The translations under genes were made by a program, and so were the position numbers. The notes under the pieces are model-generated. The model saw nothing but the letters and a program-made list of their open reading frames with translations. It ran no database searches and had not been told where the DNA came from. From Bacillota bacterium (GTDB taxonomy: Bacteria; Bacillota; Clostridia; Clostridiales; Clostridiaceae), in assembly GCA_023427705.1 (NCBI GenBank), contig JAEZAL010000103.1, positions 1-6,323 on the forward strand: a DNA stretch of 6,323 nt, in the 5' to 3' direction. Positions 1 through 5,364 of the stretch are shown in pieces (position 1 is the first letter of the stretch; every line of letters begins with the position of its first letter).

Positions 1-1
1 T

Positions 2-853
2 ATACTAATAGATAATCCTAATTTTTCACTTGAAAAATATAAACATATACTAAATAGTTTCTTTGAATATTTTTCAGAAATAGATTATATCGATATAACT
101 GAATTTAAATTTCAATTTACTCCTGTAATAGATAAGGATTTAAAAACTTCTCTTTTAGATTTTATACTTAATGAATACGATATAGAGGTTATTGAAGAAG
201 ATTTTCTTTGCGATAAAAGTTTAAATAAAATTTATGATACAGCTTTTATGCTACCTTTTATTATTCATAATACAATTTTTAATAAGAACTCATTAAGCTT
301 TTTAAGGGCCTTTGATGTTTTAGAAAAGGAAATAAGTTTAACAAATGAAGTATTTATAGGTGCCCCAGGTTTAGTAAACGACATGGGAATTAGAAAACCA
401 TCTTATTATGCTTACTACTTATTAAGTAAATTAGGTGATGAAATTGTTACTATAGATAATGGATTAATAGTAACTAAAAAAGATGATGAGTACTGCATAT
501 TGCTATACTCTTATACTGATGAACTTGAAGAAATACAAAACTTTGAAGATATCTTTACTAAACGTGGTAAAAGGAAAATTTACAAAAAAAGAATATCTTT
601 AAATATTGAAAATATCAAAAAATCTTCAAGGATAATAACTTACGAAATAAGTGAGAGAATTGGTTCTTCATATAACTACTGGTTATCTATGGGTTCTCCA
701 GATAGGTTAAATAAAGAAGAAAAAGAAATTTTACACAAAGCATCTTTCCCTAAAATAGAGTTTAGTTATTCAAAGAAAAATACAATTTTAAATATAATTG
801 ATGAATTAAAGGGCTATGATGCTAAACTGATAGTAATTAAAAACATAAAATAG
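2..853 (+). CDS. C-terminal part of a GH39-type protein (probable AraC regulator/GH39 fusion), 5' end off the window
   Basis: The frame is open from base 2 without a stop, so the ATG at 248 is an internal methionine and not the start; it also has no Shine-Dalgarno site. 283 residues are visible. The segment GAPGLVNDMGIRKPSYYAYY (window codons about 120-139), followed by LLSKLG, is the conserved end of the glycoside hydrolase 39 (beta-xylosidase-like) barrel. The later WLSMGSPDRL and the FPKIEF tail are typical of the C-terminal beta domain in clostridial AraC-family regulators fused to GH39. If that holds, an HTH lies off the left edge and the protein is a sugar-responsive regulator in the cytoplasm. 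GH39 enzymes usually have a nucleophile motif like LTEWN. The equivalent spot here seems to be VIEEDF (codons 63-68), so catalysis may be weakened or lost. A free-standing GH39 enzyme is the alternative. The family call is firm; the fusion is inferred from memory of relatives. Confidence 0.8.
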   Translation: MLIDNPNFSLEKYKHILNSFFEYFSEIDYIDITEFKFQFTPVIDKDLKTSLLDFILNEYDIEVIEEDFLCDKSLNKIYDTAFMLPFIIHNTIFNKNSLSFLRAFDVLEKEISLTNEVFIGAPGLVNDMGIRKPSYYAYYLLSKLGDEIVTIDNGLIVTKKDDEYCILLYSYTDELEEIQNFEDIFTKRGKRKIYKKRISLNIENIKKSSRIITYEISERIGSSYNYWLSMGSPDRLNKEEKEILHKASFPKIEFSYSKKNTILNIIDELKGYDAKLIVIKNIK

Positions 854-860
854 ATAATAA

Positions 861-903
861 AAAGTACAAAGAAAGCAAATTTATTTGTTTCTTTGTACTT
901 TTT
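861..903 (+). terminator. Intrinsic terminator after the GH39-type gene
   Basis: The arms AAAGTACAAAGAAA (861-874) and TTTCTTTGTACTTT (888-901) are perfectly complementary over 14 bp. An inner CAAA/TTTG stem extends them past a one-base bulge, and a T-run covers 898-903. It begins 7 bases after the TAG stop. It isolates the GH39-type gene from the small ORF downstream, which therefore needs its own promoter. Confidence 0.85.
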
Positions 904-928
904 CATTATATTGGAAATTTTCTCAATA

Positions 929-960
929 ACTTAAATGTACCTAAAACTAAACATTTAAGT
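929..960. promoter_or_regulatory. Perfect 10+10 bp inverted repeat, candidate operator
   Basis: ACTTAAATGT (929-938) and ACATTTAAGT (951-960) are exact reverse complements separated by 12 bases. The half-site centres are 22 bases apart, about two helical turns, which suits a dimeric HTH protein on one face of the DNA. No T-run follows, so this is not a terminator. The right arm ends 25 bases before a TATAAT box, so the site would lie just upstream of the -35 position, where activators bind. The nearby XRE-TPR regulators are natural candidates for binding it, but that is inference. The half-site was not seen elsewhere in the window by eye. Confidence 0.5.
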
Positions 961-985
961 CAATGCATTCTATAAGTTTAGTAAG

Positions 986-991
986 TATAAT
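986..991 (+). promoter_or_regulatory. Candidate -10 box for the small peptide ORF
   Basis: TATAAT matches the SigA -10 consensus exactly. At the normal 16-18 base spacing there is no TTGACA-like -35 element, as expected of an activator-dependent promoter. Transcription would begin near 998 and leave a leader of about 38 bases before the ATG at 1036. Chance TATAAT boxes are common in DNA this AT-rich; the support comes from its position between the inverted repeat and a strong ribosome binding site. Confidence 0.4.
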
Positions 992-1035
992 TAATATATA
1001 AGTTAAACAATTATAAATAGAAAGGATTGATCTTA

Positions 1036-1125
1036 ATGAGAGGGCTATTTTTCGTACCTAGCGTATTCTCAAAATATTCATTATTAAATATATTGTCATC
1101 ATTTTTCCATCCAATTAAAAAGTAA
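1036..1125 (+). CDS. Predicted 29-residue hydrophobic peptide, candidate signal peptide
   Basis: This small ORF of 29 codons plus TAA is preceded by AGAAAGGA (1019-1026), an eight-base match to the anti-Shine-Dalgarno pairing sequence, 9 bases before the ATG. That is among the best ribosome binding sites in the window and the main reason to believe it is translated. The peptide begins MRGLFFVPSVF, is rich in F, L, S and V, has no acidic residues or cysteine, and ends FFHPIKK. It sits alone between two terminators, downstream of an inverted repeat and a TATAAT box, and its transcript would converge on the XRE-TPR regulator genes. RRNPP regulators are controlled by short peptides often encoded beside them, so a pheromone precursor is possible. 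A small membrane-active peptide or type I toxin is an alternative. I do not recognise the sequence. Confidence 0.5.
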   Translation: MRGLFFVPSVFSKYSLLNILSSFFHPIKK

Positions 1126-1154
1126 TTATAAATATATATTAGGGAAATTGTGAA

Positions 1155-1205
1155 ATGAATATAAATATTTTAGAGAAAATAATCTTAATTAAGGAAAGCT
1201 CATAA
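1155..1205 (+). CDS. Doubtful 16-codon ORF running into the terminator
   Basis: ATG at 1155 opens 16 codons (MNINILEKIILIKESS) ending in TAA at 1203-1205, inside the left arm of the terminator stem. A weak AGGG (1141-1144) lies 10 bases upstream. Its position on the same presumed transcript as the 29-codon ORF and its short hydrophobic centre make it worth noting. The weak ribosome binding site and the stop inside the hairpin argue against it. It may be a chance ORF. Confidence 0.15.
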   Translation: MNINILEKIILIKESS

Positions 1206-1250
1206 AGAAATTAACTAATGTAATTAACTTCTTTATGAGCTTTCCTTTTT
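1191..1250. terminator. Strong terminator hairpin between converging transcripts, probably bidirectional
   Basis: AAGGAAAGCTCATAAAGAA (1191-1209) pairs perfectly with 1229-1247 over 19 bp, with a further TTAA/TTAA pairing inside the loop. A T-run at 1246-1250 makes it a canonical terminator for plus-strand transcripts such as the small peptide ORF. It also begins 13 bases after the stop of the minus-strand regulator gene at 1263. In that direction an A-run precedes the stem, but the bases after it are only moderately T-rich, so termination may be less efficient. Confidence 0.8.
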
Positions 1251-1262
1251 ATATTCTTTATA

Positions 1263-2519
1263 CTACTTTTCTAGATTCATAGCTAATGTAAAATATTTTA
1301 GAGAATCTTTTACATCTCCTAATTTATAATACATTTCTCCCATATCTAAGTATCTTTCGTGTCTCTTTTCTTTATTAGCAAACTTAAATAAAGAATCTAG
1401 TGAAAGGTTCATATACATCTCGGCTTGGATATATAATTCTTTCTTTTGAAGTATCATACCTTTTAAATAATATGATTCTTCTATTAATACTATATCTTTT
1501 GTATCTATAGCTGCATTTAAAGCTTTATCTGTAATTTCATAAGCAATATCATACTCCTTATTTTCATAAAGAGTTTTTATACATTTATTAAGAAATCTAA
1601 CATATTTTTTCTCATCTATAGTTGGGAATAAATCAATGCCTTCCATAATTTCTTCTATTGCTTTTTCTCTGTTATTCGCATAAAAATAACTTTCACCACT
1701 TTTTCCCTTAGCAATTGCTAATACTGTTATTCTTTCTTTTTTATACTCATATGCTAATTTTATGTATTTTTCATAATCTTCTTTATTAAGTCTTATACAA
1801 ACAATAGCAAAACTATGGTATATATCGCCTTTGTCTAAATTATTTTCAACATGATCAACATATTTTAAAGCTTCTTTTAAAATGCTATAGGCTTCATCTA
1901 ATCTACCTAACTTTTCAAGACATTTACCTTCTCTATATGAGATATATGCATAATCAGACTTGCTAAAGTTCTTCTTATTCTTAATAAGTGCTCTTGCTCT
2001 ACTATAATAATTTATAGCTTCATTATAATCTTCAATGCTATAAAAGAATGTAGCCATATCTACATAATAAGTTATAGTATTTTCAGGTGTATTATTTTTT
2101 TGATATAAATCATAATACTGCGATATAAGAAGCTGTATATTTTCAATTTTATTTTTCTTAACGTAATAACTAAATAGTTTATGAATAAGTTCAAATGCTA
2201 AATCATTATATGAATATTCTAAAGCATAATGTAAATTATGATTTACAACATTGTCCATTTCTTCATCTGGAACTAGTCCCCTGTTAATTAATTGTAAATT
2301 ACTTATTATTTGTTCCTCTACATCTCTTACTAGATACTCATAATCAAGTCCTAGTTTTTCTGATATATACTCTAAAATATCCTTATCGGCTTTAATTTTA
2401 CCATTTTCTATACAGCTCATTTTAGATATAGAAACTTTACTTCCACATAACTCTTTTAAAGTTATACCTTGATATATCCTTGCTCTTTTAATTTTTTCGC
2501 CAGTTGATAATATTTCCAT
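1263..2519 (-). CDS. XRE-type HTH/TPR transcription regulator, RRNPP-like (second gene of tandem pair)
   Basis: The 418-aa protein has a Cro/C1-type helix-turn-helix at about residues 5-65 (GEKIKRARIYQGITLKELCG, then a recognition-helix region around SISKMSCIENGKIKADKD). A helical solenoid of TPR-like repeats follows, clearest at 150-182, 189-222 (YREGKCLEKLGRLDEAYSIL), 307-340, 347-378 and 387-418. HTH plus C-terminal TPRs at about 400-430 aa matches RRNPP regulators, cytoplasmic receptors whose TPR groove binds a re-imported signal peptide and alters DNA binding. The start at 2519 is supported by GGGGGA (2525-2530 on the complement). The gene lies 18 bases after the upstream paralogue, so they are co-transcribed. 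The first residues (MEIL, GEKIKR) match the paralogue, but the recognition helix and TPR part differ strongly, suggesting an old duplication with separate DNA targets or ligands. Ligand and target genes are unknown. Confidence 0.85.
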   Translation of the reverse strand: MEILSTGEKIKRARIYQGITLKELCGSKVSISKMSCIENGKIKADKDILEYISEKLGLDYEYLVRDVEEQIISNLQLINRGLVPDEEMDNVVNHNLHYALEYSYNDLAFELIHKLFSYYVKKNKIENIQLLISQYYDLYQKNNTPENTITYYVDMATFFYSIEDYNEAINYYSRARALIKNKKNFSKSDYAYISYREGKCLEKLGRLDEAYSILKEALKYVDHVENNLDKGDIYHSFAIVCIRLNKEDYEKYIKLAYEYKKERITVLAIAKGKSGESYFYANNREKAIEEIMEGIDLFPTIDEKKYVRFLNKCIKTLYENKEYDIAYEITDKALNAAIDTKDIVLIEESYYLKGMILQKKELYIQAEMYMNLSLDSLFKFANKEKRHERYLDMGEMYYKLGDVKDSLKYFTLAMNLEK

Positions 2520-2537
2520 TTAAATCCCCCGCCTGAA

Positions 2538-3839
2538 TTAGTTTTTAAGTATTCCTAGCTTCCTAAAAATATTAACTCCCTCGTCTAAATACTTAGCTGC
2601 CTCTACCTCTTTCTTATTGTCTATATAGAACTTGCCTATCATTATTGCCAATTGTCCTGCTTGTTTTTGTAAATTACTCTTTTTAGCTAAATCATAAGTA
2701 TCTAGTAAAACATATTCAGCCTCTTTAAATAATTCTTTCAGAGTATAAATTCTGTACCAAATTAAATTTAAATCTATTAAGTTTTCTACATCACCTTCTT
2801 TTAAATATGAATTGATTTCTCTAAGAATCTCTTCACATTTAGAAATGTCCTTTAACTTAATGTAATTTTCACAAATATTCATCAGAGTGTTAACAACTTT
2901 AGAGTCATTTCTTCTAATTCTAATCTCCTTAGATATTTCATAATGTTTGAAGGACTCCTCGATATTTTCAAATTCATAAAATAATTTTCCTAAATTATTT
3001 TCTATTTCTGATATATTACTAAGTTCATCTAGTTCTTTATATACCTCTAATGTCTTTTGAGAATATTTAATAGCATTAATTAAATCACCTTGCTTATTAT
3101 ATTCCTCTGATAATAATAGTAATGTTTTAGCATATTCTTCTCTATTTCTAACTTGTTCGAATTTACTTTTTGCTAAAAATGAATAATTCATTGCTTTTGA
3201 AATATCTTCTATATTAAAGTAAGCTTGAGCCATATAGTAGTATATTTCACCAAGTAAAAAATCATCTCCTATATTATTATCTAAGTAGACCTTTTCAGCT
3301 TGTCTTAAATAACTGCTTGATGAATGAAAAGCTTTCTGTTTTAATGTTATCTTTCCTAGATTTAAAAATGTATTGATTATTTCCTCATAATTATTGTTTT
3401 TAATAAAAATTACATTTGATGATAAGAAAAATTGTTGTGCTAAAGTATATTCGCCTTTGTACTTACATATTTGTGCCCTTAAATATATAATCTTTGCTTT
3501 TCTATACTCTAGATTGTATTTTTCAACATAGTACAATGCATTTTCAATATATTTTTCTCCAGTTATATAATCTCCAGATAATATATAGGATTCAGCAATT
3601 TGCTCATAATATATACTTATCTTTTCTGCTTGTGTTTCTTCGGATTCCATTAAGTACTCAACTGAAGTTTGCAGAGCTCCCGCTAAATATTCAAGTAAAT
3701 CCATAGAAGGATTAGATCTCCCTGATTCAACTAAGCTAATTTGCCCAGGTGTAATTCTATCACCAGCTAAATCTTTAAGAGTCATATCTAATTCTTTTCG
3801 TCTTCTTTTAATTTTTTCTCCTAATGCAAGAATCTCCAT
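2538..3839 (-). CDS. XRE-type HTH/TPR transcription regulator, RRNPP-like (first gene of tandem pair)
   Basis: The 433-aa protein has an N-terminal Cro/C1 helix-turn-helix at about residues 6-65 (GEKIKRRRKELDMTLKDLAG, then ITPGQISLVESGRSNPS as the recognition region). About nine TPR-like helical pairs follow at roughly 80-112, 115-148, 157-189, 196-230, 237-270, 277-310, 317-348, 356-389 and 396-429. Nine TPRs after an HTH at this length is the layout of NprR and PlcR-like RRNPP regulators, in which a short peptide bound in the TPR groove switches DNA binding. Clostridial relatives include Qsr proteins and RstA; which of these it is orthologous to cannot be decided here. The start at 3839 has AAAAGGAAGAG (3846-3855 on the complement) about 6 bases upstream. 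It is the leading gene of the operon with the 418-aa paralogue and is expressed from the promoter region 3840-4120. No signal peptide or membrane segment is seen. Confidence 0.87.
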   Translation of the reverse strand: MEILALGEKIKRRRKELDMTLKDLAGDRITPGQISLVESGRSNPSMDLLEYLAGALQTSVEYLMESEETQAEKISIYYEQIAESYILSGDYITGEKYIENALYYVEKYNLEYRKAKIIYLRAQICKYKGEYTLAQQFFLSSNVIFIKNNNYEEIINTFLNLGKITLKQKAFHSSSSYLRQAEKVYLDNNIGDDFLLGEIYYYMAQAYFNIEDISKAMNYSFLAKSKFEQVRNREEYAKTLLLLSEEYNKQGDLINAIKYSQKTLEVYKELDELSNISEIENNLGKLFYEFENIEESFKHYEISKEIRIRRNDSKVVNTLMNICENYIKLKDISKCEEILREINSYLKEGDVENLIDLNLIWYRIYTLKELFKEAEYVLLDTYDLAKKSNLQKQAGQLAIMIGKFYIDNKKEVEAAKYLDEGVNIFRKLGILKN

Positions 3840-3898
3840 AATTACTCTTCCTTTTCACACCAATATATTAATTTTCTTAAACTTTTCTATTATTTTTA

Positions 3899-3907
3899 AT
3901 TATATCA
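3899..3907 (-). promoter_or_regulatory. Extended -10 promoter (proximal) of the regulator operon
   Basis: Read on the minus strand this is TGATATAAT, the extended -10 form TGnTATAAT, which works without a good -35 element; only weak AT-rich hexamers are present upstream. Transcription would start near 3892, leaving a leader of about 52 bases before the ATG at 3839. Confidence 0.55.
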
Positions 3908-3941
3908 TAATTTAACCATTTTTAATAGTAATTATATATAT

Positions 3942-3976
3942 AAAAAGCCTATTAATTTGCTTTTTTCGGCAAATTA
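3942..3976 (-). promoter_or_regulatory. Two overlapping, mutually exclusive inverted repeats upstream of the regulator operon
   Basis: One repeat is TAATTTGC (3953-3960) with GCAAATTA (3969-3976), 8 perfect bp around an 8-base loop. The other is AAAAAGC (3942-3948) with GCTTTTT (3959-3965), 7 bp around a 10-base loop. They share 3959-3960 and overlap in space, so both cannot form together. On a minus-strand transcript begun further upstream, the second would be a weak terminator-like stem ending in T-rich sequence and the first could prevent it. On DNA, the first could instead be an operator upstream of the proximal promoter, perhaps for autoregulation. The sequence alone does not choose between these. 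Confidence 0.35.
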
Positions 3977-4017
3977 TTATATAAATAAAAATATTTTCTT
4001 ATTTTTTCCTTTTATTT

Positions 4018-4026
4018 ATTATATCA
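4018..4026 (-). promoter_or_regulatory. Second extended -10 box (distal) upstream of the regulator operon
   Basis: The minus strand again reads TGATATAAT, identical to the proximal box 119 bases downstream, with similar flanks (AATGATATAATAAA here, TATGATATAATTAA there). Transcription would start near 4011 and run through the overlapping hairpins at 3942-3976 before reaching the proximal promoter. No clear -35 is visible, and the high AT content makes chance matches likely. Confidence 0.35.
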
Positions 4027-4120
4027 TTAAACCTAATAAATCACTATAATTTATATTTTTTCTATAAATTTTATTATCTATCAATTAAATTTATTATTCA
4101 ACATAAAATCACAGACAATG

Positions 4121-4146
4121 AAAAAGAGCTGTGATAAACAGCTCTT
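4121..4146 (-). terminator. Intrinsic terminator of the DUF1232-RNase H-small membrane protein operon
   Basis: AAGAGCTGT and ACAGCTCTT (4124-4132 and 4138-4146) form a perfect 9-bp stem with a 5-base loop. On the minus strand it is followed by a T-run (A-run 4121-4125 on the plus strand). It begins 5 bases after the TAG stop of the 57-aa gene and is the only clear terminator in the three-gene operon. Confidence 0.85.
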
Positions 4147-4151
4147 AACTT

Positions 4152-4325
4152 CTATTTCATATATCCCATCATCATGCCATAAGCATCTTCAGCCATATTC
4201 ATAGCTCTTTTTCCAACTCTTCTTATGTTTTTTTGAGTTCTTCTATCCAATTGTGGCAATACAACTGCACTTACAGCCATTCCTATTACAGCGCCAGCTG
4301 CCATTCCTTTAAGCATTCTTAACAT
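4152..4325 (-). CDS. 57-aa glycine-zipper membrane protein, YtxH-like
   Basis: The start at 4325 is backed by a strong GAGGTGAT Shine-Dalgarno site (4331-4338 on the complement, 5 bases away), and the TAG stop is followed at once by the operon terminator. The product starts MLRMLKGMAAGAVIGMAVSA. Residues about 5-24 form one hydrophobic helix with glycines at 7, 11 and 15 (GxxxGxxxG, a helix-packing motif). A basic stretch follows (DRRTQKNIRRVGKRA, about 27-41), then a Met-rich amphipathic tail (AMNMAEDAYGMMMGYMK). One N-terminal membrane helix plus a charged amphipathic helix resembles small YtxH-domain proteins of Firmicutes, whose molecular role is mostly unknown. It lies 77 bases after the RNase H gene with no terminator between, so it is probably co-transcribed. 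The family label is tentative; the gene itself is well supported. Confidence 0.8.
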   Translation of the reverse strand: MLRMLKGMAAGAVIGMAVSAVVLPQLDRRTQKNIRRVGKRAMNMAEDAYGMMMGYMK

Positions 4326-4402
4326 TTATCATCACCTCATAAACATTTTCTAATTTTATTATTTGTAATTTTTAATCTTATATTCATGAAATGATGTTAT
4401 AA

Positions 4403-5341
4403 TTATTTTTTACTTTGTTTATTTAATAAATATTCTGCATAATTTAAGACATCTTTTTGTTTATCTATAGGAAGATAATTTAATATTTCCTTTAACCTAT
4501 TAATTATTTCATTATCTTCTTCATAATTCTTATCTAATGCAACTTCTTCTTTATCTATTTTCTCTACAACTATATCATTTTCTTTATTTATATTTATAAT
4601 ATTGATTTCTCTATCTCTAGCAATATTTTTTAATTTTTCTTTAACTAAATTATTAGAAACATAAACTTTATTGTTTCCAAGATATTTATAAAATTCATTA
4701 TTAGACTCAATATTTAAAGCTTCTTTACATTTTTCATCTGCAATTTCATTATATAAATCTCCAGTATGACTATCTACCTTAACGAAGATAACTTCAATGC
4801 CACTATTCATTAAGTTTTTCATTTTATTATGATAGTCTATTGAAGATTGCTCTTTTCTTTCCCAAAAACCAGTAGCATGATGAGCTATACCAGCATAATC
4901 ATGGAAAATAACCACTGTTTTTTCCTTTTGTCTTAATGCATACTCAACACCTTTTACTGTTGCTTCTAACTCTCCTGCTATTTGTCTTATACTTTTACTA
5001 GAATTATCTTCACTTTTTCCGTTTTCCACATACTCTACTACATTATTTTTAACAGCTACTAAAGCATAAGCATATCTTTCAGTAGAAATGTTATAACTTC
5101 CATCAACATAAATATGTAAACAATCCATAGGATAAGTATCTACACCTTTTTTTAGCATACCGTCTCCTTGAGATAAAAATGCCTTAGCTTCATTTATATC
5201 TTCAAAACTTTTATACTTAGCACCTTTAACCCCCTTTATATATCTTTGACATTCTGCCCATGTATCTACTATTAAGTTTTCAACCTTTTCGTTAGTATTA
5301 AAATTAAATCCTTCTTTAATTGCATAAACTTTTTTTGCCAT
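4403..5341 (-). CDS. rnhA: Ribonuclease HI with N-terminal hybrid-binding (viroplasmin) domain and a C-terminal extension
   Basis: This cytoplasmic enzyme cuts the RNA strand of RNA/DNA hybrids, as in R-loops, replication primers or misincorporated ribonucleotides. Residues about 3-56 are the viroplasmin/hybrid-binding domain (KKVYAIKEG, DTWAECQRYIKGVKGAKYKS, then AKAFL). The RNase HI fold spans about 74-210 and keeps the whole catalytic set by motif alignment: D80 (IYVDGSYN), E124 (AGELEA), D148 (IFHDYAG) and D202 (NEIADEK), with the loop histidine H192 (DSHTGD). At 312 aa it is longer than a typical two-domain RNase H1. Residues about 213-312 form an extension with an acidic linker and a helical end (EIINRLKEILNYLPIDKQ, then VLNYAEYLLNKQ). 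The start has GAAGGAGT (5349-5356 on the complement). It follows the DUF1232 gene by 23 bases in the same operon. The RNase H assignment is firm; the extension's role is unknown. Confidence 0.93.
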   Translation of the reverse strand: MAKKVYAIKEGFNFNTNEKVENLIVDTWAECQRYIKGVKGAKYKSFEDINEAKAFLSQGDGMLKKGVDTYPMDCLHIYVDGSYNISTERYAYALVAVKNNVVEYVENGKSEDNSSKSIRQIAGELEATVKGVEYALRQKEKTVVIFHDYAGIAHHATGFWERKEQSSIDYHNKMKNLMNSGIEVIFVKVDSHTGDLYNEIADEKCKEALNIESNNEFYKYLGNNKVYVSNNLVKEKLKNIARDREINIININKENDIVVEKIDKEEVALDKNYEEDNEIINRLKEILNYLPIDKQKDVLNYAEYLLNKQSKK

Positions 5342-5364
5342 GGATAGTACTCCTTCGTTTTATT

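Larger units (their letters stand above)
3840..4120. other. Promoter and leader region of the regulator operon
   Basis: This AT-rich stretch between the regulator start codon and the terminator of the next operon has no supportable ORF on either strand. It holds the promoter elements and the two overlapping inverted repeats listed separately. I see nothing convincing between 4027 and 4120. Confidence 0.6.

Noticed and set aside
248..853. Start codon at 248 for the GH39-type protein
   Set aside because: The frame is open to the window edge, the GH39 similarity continues upstream of it and no ribosome binding site precedes it.
861..901. Inverted repeat as part of a mobile element end
   Set aside because: It has terminator geometry with a T-run right after a stop codon, and no transposase or target duplication is visible anywhere in the window.
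1036..1125. AgrD-type cyclic peptide precursor
   Set aside because: There is no cysteine, no acidic C-terminal tail and no agrB or agrC-like gene in the window.
3494..3706. 70-codon plus-strand ORF
   Set aside because: It lies wholly antisense within the well-supported 433-aa regulator gene, has no ribosome binding site, and its composition is that of a reverse-strand shadow.
4119..4205. Short plus-strand ORF starting MKKSCDKQL
   Set aside because: It has no Shine-Dalgarno site, starts in the terminator stem of the minus-strand operon and runs antisense to the 57-aa gene.
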